Positions 34,973-44,430 are shown, numbered from the stretch's first letter. The stretch is 64,000 nucleotides of DNA from Merdibacter massiliensis (GCF_900155395.1 NZ_LT699726.1:124001-188000), one strand, 5' to 3'. A program made the numbers and translations. Notes: a model not told the origin generated them from the letters alone.

Positions 34973-35823
34973 TTACAAAAGATACAACATTTGTTATCGT
35001 TGGTTTAGGACTTCTCGGCGGAAGTTATGCAATGGGATTAAAAGAAGCCGGCTATCAAGTACTTGGAGTGGCACGACGCCAGGAAACGATAGATTATGCA
35101 CTGGAACATGGATTGATCGATGAAGGAACTCTAGACCCAGAGAAATTTTTACCTCGTGCAGATATTGTTGTCTTTGCACTGTATCCAACCATCATGATCC
35201 ACTGGATACAAGAACATCAGCATGCCTTTCATCCAAGAACCTTATTAACTGATGTAAGCGGCGTTAAAGTAAATGTTGCTGACAAGGTCCAATCTTTCTT
35301 GCGGGAAGACGTCGAATTTATTGCAGCCCATCCTATGGCAGGCAGAGAAACAAGCGGTATTGAATATGCAAATACCGAGATGTTCAAAGATGCCAATTAC
35401 ATTATCGTTCCTACTGAAAAAAATACAGAAGAAGCGGTAGAGACTTCCCGTCAATTAGCAAACATCCTGCATTTTCATCATATTGCAACTTTAAGCATGA
35501 AAGAACATGACGAGATGATCGGATTTCTTTCACAATTAACACATGTGATTGCCGTGTCCTTGATGAATACACACGATAACTCGCATCTGGTGGAATATAC
35601 AGGAGATTCTTTCCGTGACCTCACGCGCATTGCCAAAATAAACGAAACCATGTGGAGCGAATTGTTTCTGCTGAATAAAAAGATCTTATTATCTGAAATC
35701 GATGCATTTGCCAAAGAACTAAAACATTTCAGAAATACCCTTGCAGCAGAAGATACAGAAGAAATGAAGCGTCTGTTCATTCAATCGACAAACAGACGGA
35801 AAAAGTTTGATAAATTAAAATAA
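34969..35823 (+). CDS. tyrA: Prephenate dehydrogenase
   Basis: A 284-residue NAD-dependent enzyme that turns prephenate into 4-hydroxyphenylpyruvate for Tyr. A Rossmann motif, VIVGLGLLGGSYAMGLKEAG, is at residues 9-28. VDV-type positions are followed by TDVSGVK, AAHPMAGRETSG (the catalytic His) and FLSQLTHVIA. There is no C-terminal ACT domain, unlike B. subtilis TyrA, so feedback control by Tyr may act at the attenuator rather than the enzyme. Last gene of the operon, with a terminator. Confidence 0.93.
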   Translation: MITKDTTFVIVGLGLLGGSYAMGLKEAGYQVLGVARRQETIDYALEHGLIDEGTLDPEKFLPRADIVVFALYPTIMIHWIQEHQHAFHPRTLLTDVSGVKVNVADKVQSFLREDVEFIAAHPMAGRETSGIEYANTEMFKDANYIIVPTEKNTEEAVETSRQLANILHFHHIATLSMKEHDEMIGFLSQLTHVIAVSLMNTHDNSHLVEYTGDSFRDLTRIAKINETMWSELFLLNKKILLSEIDAFAKELKHFRNTLAAEDTEEMKRLFIQSTNRRKKFDKLK

Positions 35824-35850
35824 CAGCATATCATGAATGCTGTTTTTTTT
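35822..35850 (+). terminator. Intrinsic terminator of aroB-aroC-aroA-tyrA
   Basis: AACAGCAT / ATGCTGTT stem with a 7-base loop and a following T run. Confidence 0.9.
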
Positions 35851-35853
35851 AAA

Positions 35854-35880
35854 GAGCTGTGTATGTTTTATACACAGCTC
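35854..35880 (-). terminator. Hairpin after gpmI
   Basis: An 11-bp perfect stem GAGCTGTGTAT / ATACACAGCTC with a 5-base loop. The leftward T tract is short (TTTAAAA), so it may work together with the neighbouring hairpin. Confidence 0.6.
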
Positions 35881-35890
35881 TCGATCGATC

Positions 35891-37468
35891 TTATTTTTCA
35901 ATGATAGATTCGTTCCAATGTTCATCTGCAGGAAGATCTAATAAATCTGTAACTACAGCCGCAACATTTGACAAACCAAATTCGCCATCTTTCATTTTTA
36001 CATCTGCTCCATAAACGATAAATGGAACTTTATTTAATGTATGGCTTGTTTTTGCTTTGATTGGTGCTCCTTCTTTTTTCGGTTTCTCATACATTTCATC
36101 CGCATTGCCGTGGTCAGCTGTTACGATCATGATACCATTTACTGCATCAACCGCTTCTTTTACACGAGCTAACTGCAAATCAACTGATTCAACACCAATA
36201 ACCGTTGCTTCATAGTTTCCTGTATGTCCAACCATATCCCCATTTGGATAGTTTGTACGTAAGAAATCGTATTTTCCTGACTTGATTGCTTCGATCAGTT
36301 TATCTGTGATCTCAGCAGATTTCATCCAAGGACGTTGTTCAAATGGTACGACATCAGATTTTACTTCTTCAAATGTTTCCAAGTTTTCATCAAATTTCTC
36401 TGAACGGTTTCCATTCCAGAAATAAGTAACATGACCGTATTTCTGTGTTTCGCTGATTGCATATTGACGAATACCATTTTTTACCAAATGTTCAGATAAT
36501 GTATATTTGATCTTTGGCGGATAAGTCAGGAAGTTATGTGGAATATTCAAGTCTGCATCATACTGCAGCATACCTGCATACATAACATCCGGTACACGTA
36601 CACGATCAAACTTGTCAAAGCTTGCATCTCCATCAAATGCCAAAGAAATCTCCTGTGCACGGTCACCGCGGAAGTTGAATAAGATGACAGAATCTCCATC
36701 TTCGATCGTACCAACCGGTTTCCCATCTTTTGCAATAACAAATGCCGGAAGATCTTGATCTACGACGCCTGTCTCATTACGATATGTTTCGATTGCTTCT
36801 TTTGCACTGGCAAATTGACGGCCTTCACCTAATACATGTGTATGCCATCCTTCTTCTACCATTGCCCAGTTAGCTTCATAACGGTCCATCGTAATTTTCA
36901 TACGACCGCCTCCGCTGGCAATACAAGCGTGGAAATGATCATCGTTTAGATCGGCCATGTAATTTTCGATATCATCTACATAAATTAATGCACTTGTTTC
37001 TGGTACATCACGACCATCCAATAAAATATGCAGACGTACTTCTTTTACACCATCTTCTTTTGCACGTTTGATCAATGCTTTTAAATGATTAATATGAGAA
37101 TGTACATTTCCATCAGATAATAAACCTAAGAAATGCATCTTGCCATGATCTTTACACTTATCAACTAAAGCTTTCCAAGTTTCTGTTTCAAAGATATCTC
37201 CGCTGTCAATTGATTCATTGACTAATTTTGCCCCCTGGCTATAGATTTGTCCACAACCTAAAGCATTGTGTCCAACCTCGCTATTACCCATATCGCCATC
37301 ACTTGGCAGACCAACAGCAACACCATGTGCTTTGATCTCTGTATGTGGACAGTTTTTCCATAATTCATCCAATGTTGGTTTGTATGCGTTGTTAACTGCG
37401 TTTCCGAAATCTGATTCACGAATTCCAACGCCGTCCATAACAACTAAAACGACTGGTCTTTTGCTCAT
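35891..37468 (-). CDS. gpmI: 2,3-Bisphosphoglycerate-independent phosphoglycerate mutase
   Basis: A 525-residue Mn2+-dependent glycolytic enzyme. It opens with VVLVVMDGVGIRES (metal Asp) and has the phospho-Ser in GDMGNSEVGHNALG. HILLDGRDVPETS and the C-terminal VTADHGNADEM complete the alkaline-phosphatase-like metal sites. ATG 37468 has AGGAGG nine bases upstream; the ATG 21 bases earlier precedes that site. In spore formers this enzyme is pH- and Mn-controlled, halting glycolysis in the spore. Single gene. Confidence 0.96.
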   Translation of the reverse strand: MSKRPVVLVVMDGVGIRESDFGNAVNNAYKPTLDELWKNCPHTEIKAHGVAVGLPSDGDMGNSEVGHNALGCGQIYSQGAKLVNESIDSGDIFETETWKALVDKCKDHGKMHFLGLLSDGNVHSHINHLKALIKRAKEDGVKEVRLHILLDGRDVPETSALIYVDDIENYMADLNDDHFHACIASGGGRMKITMDRYEANWAMVEEGWHTHVLGEGRQFASAKEAIETYRNETGVVDQDLPAFVIAKDGKPVGTIEDGDSVILFNFRGDRAQEISLAFDGDASFDKFDRVRVPDVMYAGMLQYDADLNIPHNFLTYPPKIKYTLSEHLVKNGIRQYAISETQKYGHVTYFWNGNRSEKFDENLETFEEVKSDVVPFEQRPWMKSAEITDKLIEAIKSGKYDFLRTNYPNGDMVGHTGNYEATVIGVESVDLQLARVKEAVDAVNGIMIVTADHGNADEMYEKPKKEGAPIKAKTSHTLNKVPFIVYGADVKMKDGEFGLSNVAAVVTDLLDLPADEHWNESIIEK

Positions 37469-37554
37469 TGCAATTTTCCTCCTATTCACAACACACTTAA
37501 TATATCACTTTTTGCCTTATTTATAAACCTTTTTGCAAGAAAATATGTCTGCTT

Positions 37555-38169
37555 TTACAATAGACGGCTCAAGGCAAGGAGAGCAAATAAAAACGCGCTT
37601 AACCAGCCAAAATCCATGGAACGATGTTGCAGATAAGAACGCATGCAAAGACTTGGTAGATAGATAGAAAATAAAGCAACGATAAAATCAAATACGACGA
37701 TCCAAACTGGATGAGACAAAGAAAACCCTAAAGCAATTCCACTAAATAAAGAATCAAATGACAAGGCAATCGCCAAATAGAAAGCTTCTTTTACTGACAG
37801 GATACAGGAATGATCTTGATCTGCTTTTGCTTCATCCAAATAAATATCCAACACGATCTGCATGCTGCCCCATCGAAAAGTCAAACCTTTGCGATTTTTA
37901 CGCAGCATTCGTTTAATTGCACTTTGAAAAAACGAATAGATGCTCAAACATGCAAAGACGCTTGCACTGCATATAGAAGCAATCCAGGATGGGATCCATT
38001 GAACAAATTGTACAGAAAGCAAAAAAGAAAATCCTAAAAAAGCTGCAGATATGAGTGCAATGACCACTGCACTTTTAAAAGGTATTTGAATCTGACGCAT
38101 CGTGTAGGCAAAAGAAGCCAAACAGCTGTCAAGACTGAGTGCAATGACCAGTAAGATACCTTGCAACAT
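37555..38169 (-). CDS. ytaF: Sporulation membrane protein YtaF (MntP-like)
   Basis: A 204-residue protein with about six membrane helices of the MntP/YtaF superfamily. Two related halves each carry a conserved Asp-Ser in a membrane helix: VIALSLDSCLASFAY and AIALSFDSLFSGIALG. Between them the loop DEAKADQDHSCILSVKEA matches YtaF-type proteins better than manganese exporter MntP. Spore involvement is from family annotation; transport of a metal is possible. It lies just before the IS insertion. Confidence 0.82.
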   Translation of the reverse strand: MLQGILLVIALSLDSCLASFAYTMRQIQIPFKSAVVIALISAAFLGFSFLLSVQFVQWIPSWIASICSASVFACLSIYSFFQSAIKRMLRKNRKGLTFRWGSMQIVLDIYLDEAKADQDHSCILSVKEAFYLAIALSFDSLFSGIALGFSLSHPVWIVVFDFIVALFSIYLPSLCMRSYLQHRSMDFGWLSAFLFALLALSRLL

Positions 38170-38265
38170 GTATTTTCACCCTCTGCGATATACTATGTAC
38201 CCTATTTGTCCTACATTAGGAGAATGCCCTCTATAATAGATTCTTATTTTATGATCCTATGAAAA

Positions 38266-38281
38266 AAGAGGCTGTAACGAA
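38266..38281 (+). repeat. IS terminal inverted repeat, copy 2 left end
   Basis: AAGAGGCTGTAACGAA; exact inverse of the right end at 40087-40102. Confidence 0.9.
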
Positions 38282-38428
38282 ATAGAAGATTTTAATTAAA
38301 CGAATCTGTCTATTGAGGTTACGACCTCTTTTTTCTTTTCTTTACTTTGAAATTGTTTCAATTCTCCCAATTATCCCTGTTTTTTGGCATTATGAAAACA
38401 CCCATTGTGGAAAACCCATCAACATTAT

Positions 38429-40063
38429 TTATGCTTGTGCTTTTTTTCTTATTTTTTTGTTATGATATTTCATCAGATTAAAGCCTACGCACACCAACAG
38501 GAACTCCATTTCTACATTTTTGATGCTTCTCCTATGTAATCTGTCATAAGCATAATCTTCTTTTATCACTCCAAAAGCTCCTTCGCTTTGTATGGATCTT
38601 TGCACTCGATGATGGATTCCTTCTTCGCTATTTAGTTTTTTTCTCGCTGTTCTTTCAAACTCCTCAAGTATCGGATTCACGCTTATCGTTCGATCTCCCT
38701 TGGCTTTCGTACATTGAGATTTGAGTGGGCAATCCGTGCATTTGCCACAACTGTGCGTTTGATTGATTCGATAATATTTGCTTCTCTTATCAACCGTTTC
38801 ATTGATACAGCCAAATTCATGTCCTGCCGGGCAGATATATCTTCCATTTCCATTTCTGTTCCAGTTTGATTTGATGAATGTTTTTTTCTTGTAGCTCGTT
38901 TCTTTTTCTTTTGAATACATCATATATTTGATATAGGCTTCCATATCATTTTCTAAACAGAAGAAATAATTATCATAGGATCCATATCCTGCATCCGCTG
39001 CTACTGTTTTAGGCATCCTGTTATAAAGTGCTCTGAATGTTTCAAGAAATTTGATAAATGTCTTTTGATCGGTTCTATCCTGATAGATACAAGCCAATTG
39101 GATATATTCGCTGCTTACTGCTATCTGTGCATTGTATCCTGCCTTGAAGATTCCTGTCTTCATATAATGGTCCTCTTTCATGTGCATCATCGTTGCATCG
39201 TGGTCTGTTTTCGAACAGCTGTTTCTGTCAGGTCCGCATAGTTCAATTCTTTCCAAACAGTTTTGCAGTGTTTCTTTGTATTTCATCAATTCATCATAAT
39301 AACGCTGGATCTGGCTTTTTCGCTTACCTTTTCCATAAATGAAAGTGATTCCCTCTTGTTCAACGATATGAAAAATTTGGTTAGCCATATTCTCTATGTC
39401 TTTTATTGTCCACTCCTCTTTTTGAGATGCTTCAATACGATCACCCAGTTTCCTGACCCATTCGTTTAATCGAGTGAATATTTTATCTCTTGTTTTGATT
39501 GCGGTCTTTTTCCAGATGAAAGTAAACTTGTTGGCATTGGCCTCAAGCTTGGTTCCATCAATATAAACCGTATCATGATCAATTGACGGATCTAATATCT
39601 CAATTGATTCAAATATATCTCTAAAAATGAATTGGATGTCATATTTTAAATACTTTTGGATGAAACGATGAAATGCCATGTGACTTGGCGTTTCCTCCTG
39701 CATCAAGAACATGAAACGGATGTCTGTTCTACAGCTTTTTTCAATATCTCTTAGACTATAAATATGATTCATGAACGCAAACAGGATGACTTTGATCATC
39801 TTGAAGGGATTATATTCTTCACGCCCTCTGTGAGCAGGGTGATTAAGATATTTGTTCCAGTTGACTCCTTCCATCACTTCAAGAAAACTGTACACCGGAT
39901 CAGAAGAATCGATCTTTTTTTCACAATCCAGTGGTAAAATCATCTGAAATGCGGTATAATTCCTATTGCTCAGATAGGAATGATTTAGCTCTAACACTTC
40001 GATGTTTTTCATAGCTAAATTATACCAAAAAATGCATCCTTTCTCTTTTGAGATCAGATGCAT
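38429..40063 (-). CDS. IS1182-family transposase
   Basis: Up to 544 residues. An N-terminal helical domain typical of the family (FQMILPLDCEKKIDSSDPVY, then YNPFKMIKVILFAFMNHIY) precedes the DDE catalytic core, with YIDGTKLEANANKFTFIWKK and AADAGYGSYDNYFF. Then come a cysteine-rich insert and the final acidic motif in GAFGVIKEDYAYDRLH. Two starts are possible: ATG 40063, inside a hairpin, or ATG 40012 (MKNIEVLEL), where family homology begins. A TATAAT box sits at 40019-40024, only six bases before ATG 40012, so the message may be leaderless. Confidence 0.93.
   Translation of the reverse strand: MHLISKEKGCIFWYNLAMKNIEVLELNHSYLSNRNYTAFQMILPLDCEKKIDSSDPVYSFLEVMEGVNWNKYLNHPAHRGREEYNPFKMIKVILFAFMNHIYSLRDIEKSCRTDIRFMFLMQEETPSHMAFHRFIQKYLKYDIQFIFRDIFESIEILDPSIDHDTVYIDGTKLEANANKFTFIWKKTAIKTRDKIFTRLNEWVRKLGDRIEASQKEEWTIKDIENMANQIFHIVEQEGITFIYGKGKRKSQIQRYYDELMKYKETLQNCLERIELCGPDRNSCSKTDHDATMMHMKEDHYMKTGIFKAGYNAQIAVSSEYIQLACIYQDRTDQKTFIKFLETFRALYNRMPKTVAADAGYGSYDNYFFCLENDMEAYIKYMMYSKEKETSYKKKTFIKSNWNRNGNGRYICPAGHEFGCINETVDKRSKYYRINQTHSCGKCTDCPLKSQCTKAKGDRTISVNPILEEFERTARKKLNSEEGIHHRVQRSIQSEGAFGVIKEDYAYDRLHRRSIKNVEMEFLLVCVGFNLMKYHNKKIRKKAQA
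40032..40063. terminator. Hairpin at the IS 5' end blocking read-through
   Basis: ATGCATC pairs with GATGCAT, with an inner TCTC-TTTT-GAGA stem, and both strands run into T tracts. Transcripts entering from yabO would meet it before the transposase gene, and it also buries the upstream ATG at 40063. Many IS elements use such hairpins to avoid being expressed by outside promoters. Confidence 0.6.
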
Positions 40064-40086
40064 TTTTTATTTTTGACTATTCCTTA

Positions 40087-40102
40087 TTCGTTACAGCCTC
40101 TT
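40087..40102 (+). repeat. IS terminal inverted repeat, copy 2 right end
   Basis: TTCGTTACAGCCTCTT; exact inverse of the left end and identical to 1234-1249. Confidence 0.9.
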
Positions 40103-40383
40103 TAGCTGAATTGCTCAGCATGTTCATTCTCAATTTTCTTTTCTTCTACTATCTCAAACATCAAAGCTGCATCGCTCTTCGATACTTGTTTTGGTGTTTG
40201 CAATACACGCACCGTCAACTCTCGATAACCAAACAAGACACGAATGATGTCACCCGGTTTCACATCCGTGCTTGGTTTTGCAACTCGATCATTTACATAA
40301 ACGCGTTGCTGATCGGCCAATTCCTTTGAAACAGTACGTCTTTTTAGTATGCGTGCTGTTTTTAAATACTTATCTAATCGCAT
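40102..40383 (-). CDS. yabO: S4-domain RNA-binding protein YabO (HslR/RqcP-like)
   Basis: A protein of about 93 residues. Its N-terminal 60 residues are an S4 RNA-binding fold (MRLDKYLKTARILKRRTVSK, DQQRVYVNDRVAKPSTDVKPGD). In Bacillus this protein (RqcP) works with RqcH in ribosome-associated quality control. The C-terminal tail is acidic. I chose ATG 40383, where the family begins; a GTG at 40395 is possible. The terminal repeat of the IS supplies the last base of its TAA stop. In Bacillus yabP follows directly; here the IS does. Confidence 0.85.
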   Translation of the reverse strand: MRLDKYLKTARILKRRTVSKELADQQRVYVNDRVAKPSTDVKPGDIIRVLFGYRELTVRVLQTPKQVSKSDAALMFEIVEEKKIENEHAEQFS

Positions 40384-40411
40384 AATCCCCCACACCTCTT
40401 CCTTCTCTTTA

Positions 40412-40906
40412 TCAATGTTCTTGTTGTTTTGTCAGCAGCAGCGCAAAAGCTTCTGCCACTTTGCGTTGTATATCATTGCCGCTCTGTCCTTTTTCTAATA
40501 AAGCGAAAGCGCCATACCAATCCCCAAATACAATAATAGGAAAAACACACCCCTGATAGCGCATCGTTGAATTTGCATACACTTTTTCTTCTCTAAATTG
40601 GATATTGCGGTGTACATTCGCATGTTTCAAGAAGATATCACTGATCTGTATCTGATGTTTACTTAACCATTCTTCATGTAAAAACAAAACTTTCCCCTCA
40701 CCCATCTTGGAAAGAATTGTACACATTGATTCGATTTCTTCCATATTGCGTGAAAAAACATTATGTTTTTCAATGATGATCTTATCATCTTCTGTAAAAA
40801 ACTCAATGGAGTCTCCTTCTTTTAAACGATATTGACGACGCATTTCCTTAGGGATGACAAGCCGTCCTAAATCATCCAGCCTTCTTACTATTCCGGTCGC
40901 TTTCAT
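40412..40906 (-). CDS. spoVT: Stage V sporulation regulator SpoVT
   Basis: A 164-residue transcription factor. Residues 1-50 are an AbrB-type swapped-hairpin DNA-binding domain (MKATGIVRRLDDLGRLVIPK, then GDSIEFF). The rest is a GAF-like domain as in SpoVT, which controls late forespore genes. It lies between mfd and yabO, as in Bacillus. Slightly shorter than the 178-residue B. subtilis protein. Confidence 0.9.
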   Translation of the reverse strand: MKATGIVRRLDDLGRLVIPKEMRRQYRLKEGDSIEFFTEDDKIIIEKHNVFSRNMEEIESMCTILSKMGEGKVLFLHEEWLSKHQIQISDIFLKHANVHRNIQFREEKVYANSTMRYQGCVFPIIVFGDWYGAFALLEKGQSGNDIQRKVAEAFALLLTKQQEH

Positions 40907-40971
40907 AGAATCCCTCCGTTATATGTCCTACAAATCTTCTTACAAAGATAGTATAGGCATATCCGGAGTAT

Positions 40972-43900
40972 TTATACATTTTGTGATATTTTCAAACTTT
41001 CGCTCAGTGCTGCTATAGACATCTCCAATTGCTTTTTGCTTTTGGGAATACTCAGGATAATTCTTCCTTCCCGATAGCGTAAAGCTATCGAACGTGAAAT
41101 TTGATTCATTCGTTCAAAGAGATGTACACCATCAACCTGTGCGCTCCATTCTTTTGTAAAGATGATACGCAAATCGCGGCTTGTCTCTTTGAAATCTTCT
41201 ACGATTACTTCATTTGTTAAGATATCCAACTGCTTCTTTTCAAATAACAAACGCACCTCATTAGGCAACTTTCCGTATAAATCCTTTACTTCCTCTATCA
41301 ACAGAGATAAATCACGACTTGTACGTACTTTTTCAATACGCTGATATAACGATAATTTATCGCCGTCCTCAGGAGCAAACTTCTTCGGAATATACGCATC
41401 CACTTGTAGATTTGTTGACTTCATCATCGTATCTTCCTCTTTTACTTCCAAGCCGCGATGACGTGCAATTGCATCATGCAGCATTTCCATATACATATCA
41501 ATACCGACACTGTCTATAAAGCCCGCCTGCTGCGGTCCTAATAGATCCCCTGCTCCTCGTATGGTCAGATCACGCATTGCGATCTTATATCCACTGCCCA
41601 GCTGCGTGAACTCACGGATCGACTTCAAGCGTTTGATTGCTGTTTCATTCAGCTGTTTCCGCGGTCGATACATCAAATAGGCGAAAGCGACTCGGCTGCT
41701 TCTTCCTACGCGTCCTCTTATCTGATATAACTGTGAAAGACCAAAACGATCGGCATCTTCAATTAAGATCGTATTGGCATTTGGGATATCAATGCCGGTT
41801 TCAATGATCGTCGTGCAAACCAATACCTGGTATTTGTTTTCATGAAATTCCAGCATGACATCCTCAATTTCCTCACGTTCCATTTGGCCATGCGCCACTC
41901 CGATCCCGACATCAGGGAATGCTTTTTTTAGATCGTTGGCAACTTGATAGATCTGTTCGATCCGATTGTATAGATAAAATACTTGTCCCCCGCGGGATAG
42001 TTCTCGCTGAATGATCTCCTTGATCATTCCGTCATTATGTTCGATCACATAAGTCTGCACAGGATGCCGGTTGCTTGGCGGTGTATTTAGCTGTGATAAG
42101 GAACGTATCCCTACCAACGACATCTGTAAAGTACGCGGAATCGGTGTTGCGCTTAAGGATAATACATCGATGCCGTTTTTCAATTCTTTGATGCGCTCTT
42201 TATGCTCGACGCCAAAGCGCTGTTCTTCATCAATGACCAGAAAGCCCAGATCTTTCCATTGCATATCTTTGGATAACAGACGGTGCGTTCCAATGACGAT
42301 GTCGATCGATCCTTCTTTTAACCCTTGCAAAATTTGTGTCTGTTTTGCTTTGGACACAAAACGATTCAATACTTCGATACGTACCGGATAATCTTGAAAA
42401 CGTTCCAGAAAGGTTTGATAGTGCTGCATAGACAAGATCGTCGTCGGGCACAGGAAAGCTACCTGTTTATTATCCACTACTGCTTTAAATGCTGCCCGTA
42501 CGGCAACCTCTGTCTTTCCAAATCCTACATCGCCGCATAGTAATCGATCCATTGGACGACTGCTTTCCATATCCTCTTTGATCTGTGCTACGGCAAGTGC
42601 CTGATCTTGAGTCAATTCATAGGCAAATTGATCTTCAAATTCTTTTTGCATCGGCGTATCTTTAGAAAAAGCATAACCGATATCCTCACTGCGCAATGCA
42701 TACAGTTCCACTAAACGAGCAGCAAGCTCTTCTACTTTCTCACTTACTTTTCGTCGGGTCTTTTCCCATTCTCCGCTGCCCAGTTTATTCAATTTCACAC
42801 CAACGCCCTCTTTGGTAACATAGCGGCGAATCAATTGAAACTGCGACAGCGGAACCAATAATTCATCATTTCCGCGATAAATGATCCGTAAATAATCTTG
42901 ATGGACCCCGTTGTTTTCCCGGGTAATAATCCCCATATACTTGCCAACACCATGTTGATGATGTACGACATAATCACCAACATTGAGTTCCATGTAATCA
43001 TTCAATACATTTGCTTCTTTAAATTTTGCATGATAGCGTACCAGTTTCTTTTCTTTTGGAAACAGTTCTTTTCTTGTATAGACCAACACATGTTCCAATA
43101 AGCATTGAAAACCTTCCGCAAAGGGAAAATCAGATACATAAATGCCCGGTTTCGTCCAATCGACAGCTCCGTCTACAAAAGCCAGATTTTCATTTTGCAA
43201 TCCTTCTTTTACAACGCGTGCATCATTTTTTTCCACGCACAAGATGACTGTATTTGTTTTTGCTTCTTCTTGAATACTTTCCAATCTCTGTGTAAAAGAC
43301 AGTTCACTTTGTGGAATGCTCATTATTTGTGAACTGATCGGATGAGCAACTTGTAAAAATAAATCAATAGTCGTTACTGCATGATCTGCTATGCTGTCTG
43401 TTTCTTCACGAAACAACGTAAATTTTGGAAGCATCCGTCCTTCTTGTACCATTTCTTGTACATAACTGATCGTTTCTTCTTGGATGCGCCGACGTGTATC
43501 TTTTACTTCTTCCCCGCTAGACAGGACAATGCGCGCATCTTTACAATAATCACTGATGCCTGCCTGTTTTGTCAGCCATGCCCTGTAAGGATATAAATGA
43601 CTGTCTGGCAAATGGCTTTTTAATGCCAACAGATCATCTTCCAATAATTGTGACAGCTGCAGACGGCTGATTTCATCTAAGCGATGCTGCTGCGTTTCAA
43701 AAGAAGCACGCAAGGCTGTTTCAATTTCCTGCAGCTGATCATCTTCAAATAATAAATCGCTCGCAGGAATCAAGCGAACTTCCTGCACTTGCCGGATCGT
43801 CCGCTGACTTCCTTCATCAAAAAACCGTATGCTGTCAATGATATTATCAAAAAATTCGATTCGTATCGGATGTTCATAGTTCATTGAATAAACATCAATG

Positions 43901-44430
43901 ATTCCGCCGCGTGCTGCATAACATAGCGGCTGGTCGACACGGCTCACCTTTGTATAGCCGCTTTTCTGCAGCCGTTCGATCAAGACCTCATATTCAATTT
44001 CATCATCAATGTGTAAATGAAAACAATGTTGTGCAAACAGTTGCGGAGATGGCAGAAAACGCATAAAGGCAGCTGTATTGACGATCAAGACATAAGGTTC
44101 TTTTCTTTGCAAGATGTCTGCCATTACTTCTAATTGTTCGGCTTTTGCCTGCGGAGATGAGGCAATCGCTTCTACACGCAGCGATTCCTCCATGACAAAA
44201 AGCAGCGCTTTCTCTTTTATGAGCGGGGAAATTCGCTCATACAGGCGCTGTGCCGTATACCCATTGTTTTTTACTACAAGCAACGTCTGCGGTTGCTGTT
44301 GAAACCAGGCAGCCAGCAACAGCGCTTCTTCACTCAGTGAAAGATTGCCCAGCTCGCTTTTTCCTGCACACAAGCTTTTGACTGCCGGATTGTTTTGTAA
44401 TTGCTGAAGTAACTCTTTGATAATGATCAC
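40972..44430 (-). CDS. mfd: Transcription-repair coupling factor Mfd
   Basis: A 1152-residue translocase that removes stalled RNA polymerase and recruits UvrA. Order: N-terminal UvrB-like domain, RNA polymerase-interacting CarD-like domain (LNVGDYVVHHQHGVGKYMGI), then SF2 helicase motifs with Walker A GDVGFGKTE near residue 630, DEEQ box VIDEEQRFG, and SATPIPRTL. A C-terminal TRCF domain follows. It starts with GTG at 44430, overlapping the pth stop by 4 bases (GTGA). The small fin gene found between pth and mfd in Bacillus is absent. Confidence 0.97.
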   Translation of the reverse strand: MIIIKELLQQLQNNPAVKSLCAGKSELGNLSLSEEALLLAAWFQQQPQTLLVVKNNGYTAQRLYERISPLIKEKALLFVMEESLRVEAIASSPQAKAEQLEVMADILQRKEPYVLIVNTAAFMRFLPSPQLFAQHCFHLHIDDEIEYEVLIERLQKSGYTKVSRVDQPLCYAARGGIIDVYSMNYEHPIRIEFFDNIIDSIRFFDEGSQRTIRQVQEVRLIPASDLLFEDDQLQEIETALRASFETQQHRLDEISRLQLSQLLEDDLLALKSHLPDSHLYPYRAWLTKQAGISDYCKDARIVLSSGEEVKDTRRRIQEETISYVQEMVQEGRMLPKFTLFREETDSIADHAVTTIDLFLQVAHPISSQIMSIPQSELSFTQRLESIQEEAKTNTVILCVEKNDARVVKEGLQNENLAFVDGAVDWTKPGIYVSDFPFAEGFQCLLEHVLVYTRKELFPKEKKLVRYHAKFKEANVLNDYMELNVGDYVVHHQHGVGKYMGIITRENNGVHQDYLRIIYRGNDELLVPLSQFQLIRRYVTKEGVGVKLNKLGSGEWEKTRRKVSEKVEELAARLVELYALRSEDIGYAFSKDTPMQKEFEDQFAYELTQDQALAVAQIKEDMESSRPMDRLLCGDVGFGKTEVAVRAAFKAVVDNKQVAFLCPTTILSMQHYQTFLERFQDYPVRIEVLNRFVSKAKQTQILQGLKEGSIDIVIGTHRLLSKDMQWKDLGFLVIDEEQRFGVEHKERIKELKNGIDVLSLSATPIPRTLQMSLVGIRSLSQLNTPPSNRHPVQTYVIEHNDGMIKEIIQRELSRGGQVFYLYNRIEQIYQVANDLKKAFPDVGIGVAHGQMEREEIEDVMLEFHENKYQVLVCTTIIETGIDIPNANTILIEDADRFGLSQLYQIRGRVGRSSRVAFAYLMYRPRKQLNETAIKRLKSIREFTQLGSGYKIAMRDLTIRGAGDLLGPQQAGFIDSVGIDMYMEMLHDAIARHRGLEVKEEDTMMKSTNLQVDAYIPKKFAPEDGDKLSLYQRIEKVRTSRDLSLLIEEVKDLYGKLPNEVRLLFEKKQLDILTNEVIVEDFKETSRDLRIIFTKEWSAQVDGVHLFERMNQISRSIALRYREGRIILSIPKSKKQLEMSIAALSESLKISQNV

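Larger units (their letters stand above)
38266..40102 (-). mobile_element. IS1182-like insertion sequence, complete copy 2
   Basis: About 1.84 kb bounded by 16-bp perfect inverted repeats (38266-38281 and 40087-40102) around one long transposase gene. Its right end touches the yabO stop codon: the last base of TAA (40102) lies within the repeat. I cannot define a target duplication with certainty (left flank ATGAAAA, right flank TAGCTGA). Nearly identical to the copy at the left window edge and in opposite orientation. Confidence 0.92.

Noticed and set aside
34969-35823. tyrA as a fusion with chorismate mutase or ACT domain
   Set aside because: The frame ends right after the dehydrogenase fold at 284 residues; neither added domain is present.
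1250-38265. An inversion between the two IS copies as the cause of the yabO/yabP split
   Set aside because: Both halves of the operon lie on the same strand in matching order. Flipping the segment would put yabP on the opposite strand and farther away, so a single inversion does not rebuild the operon.
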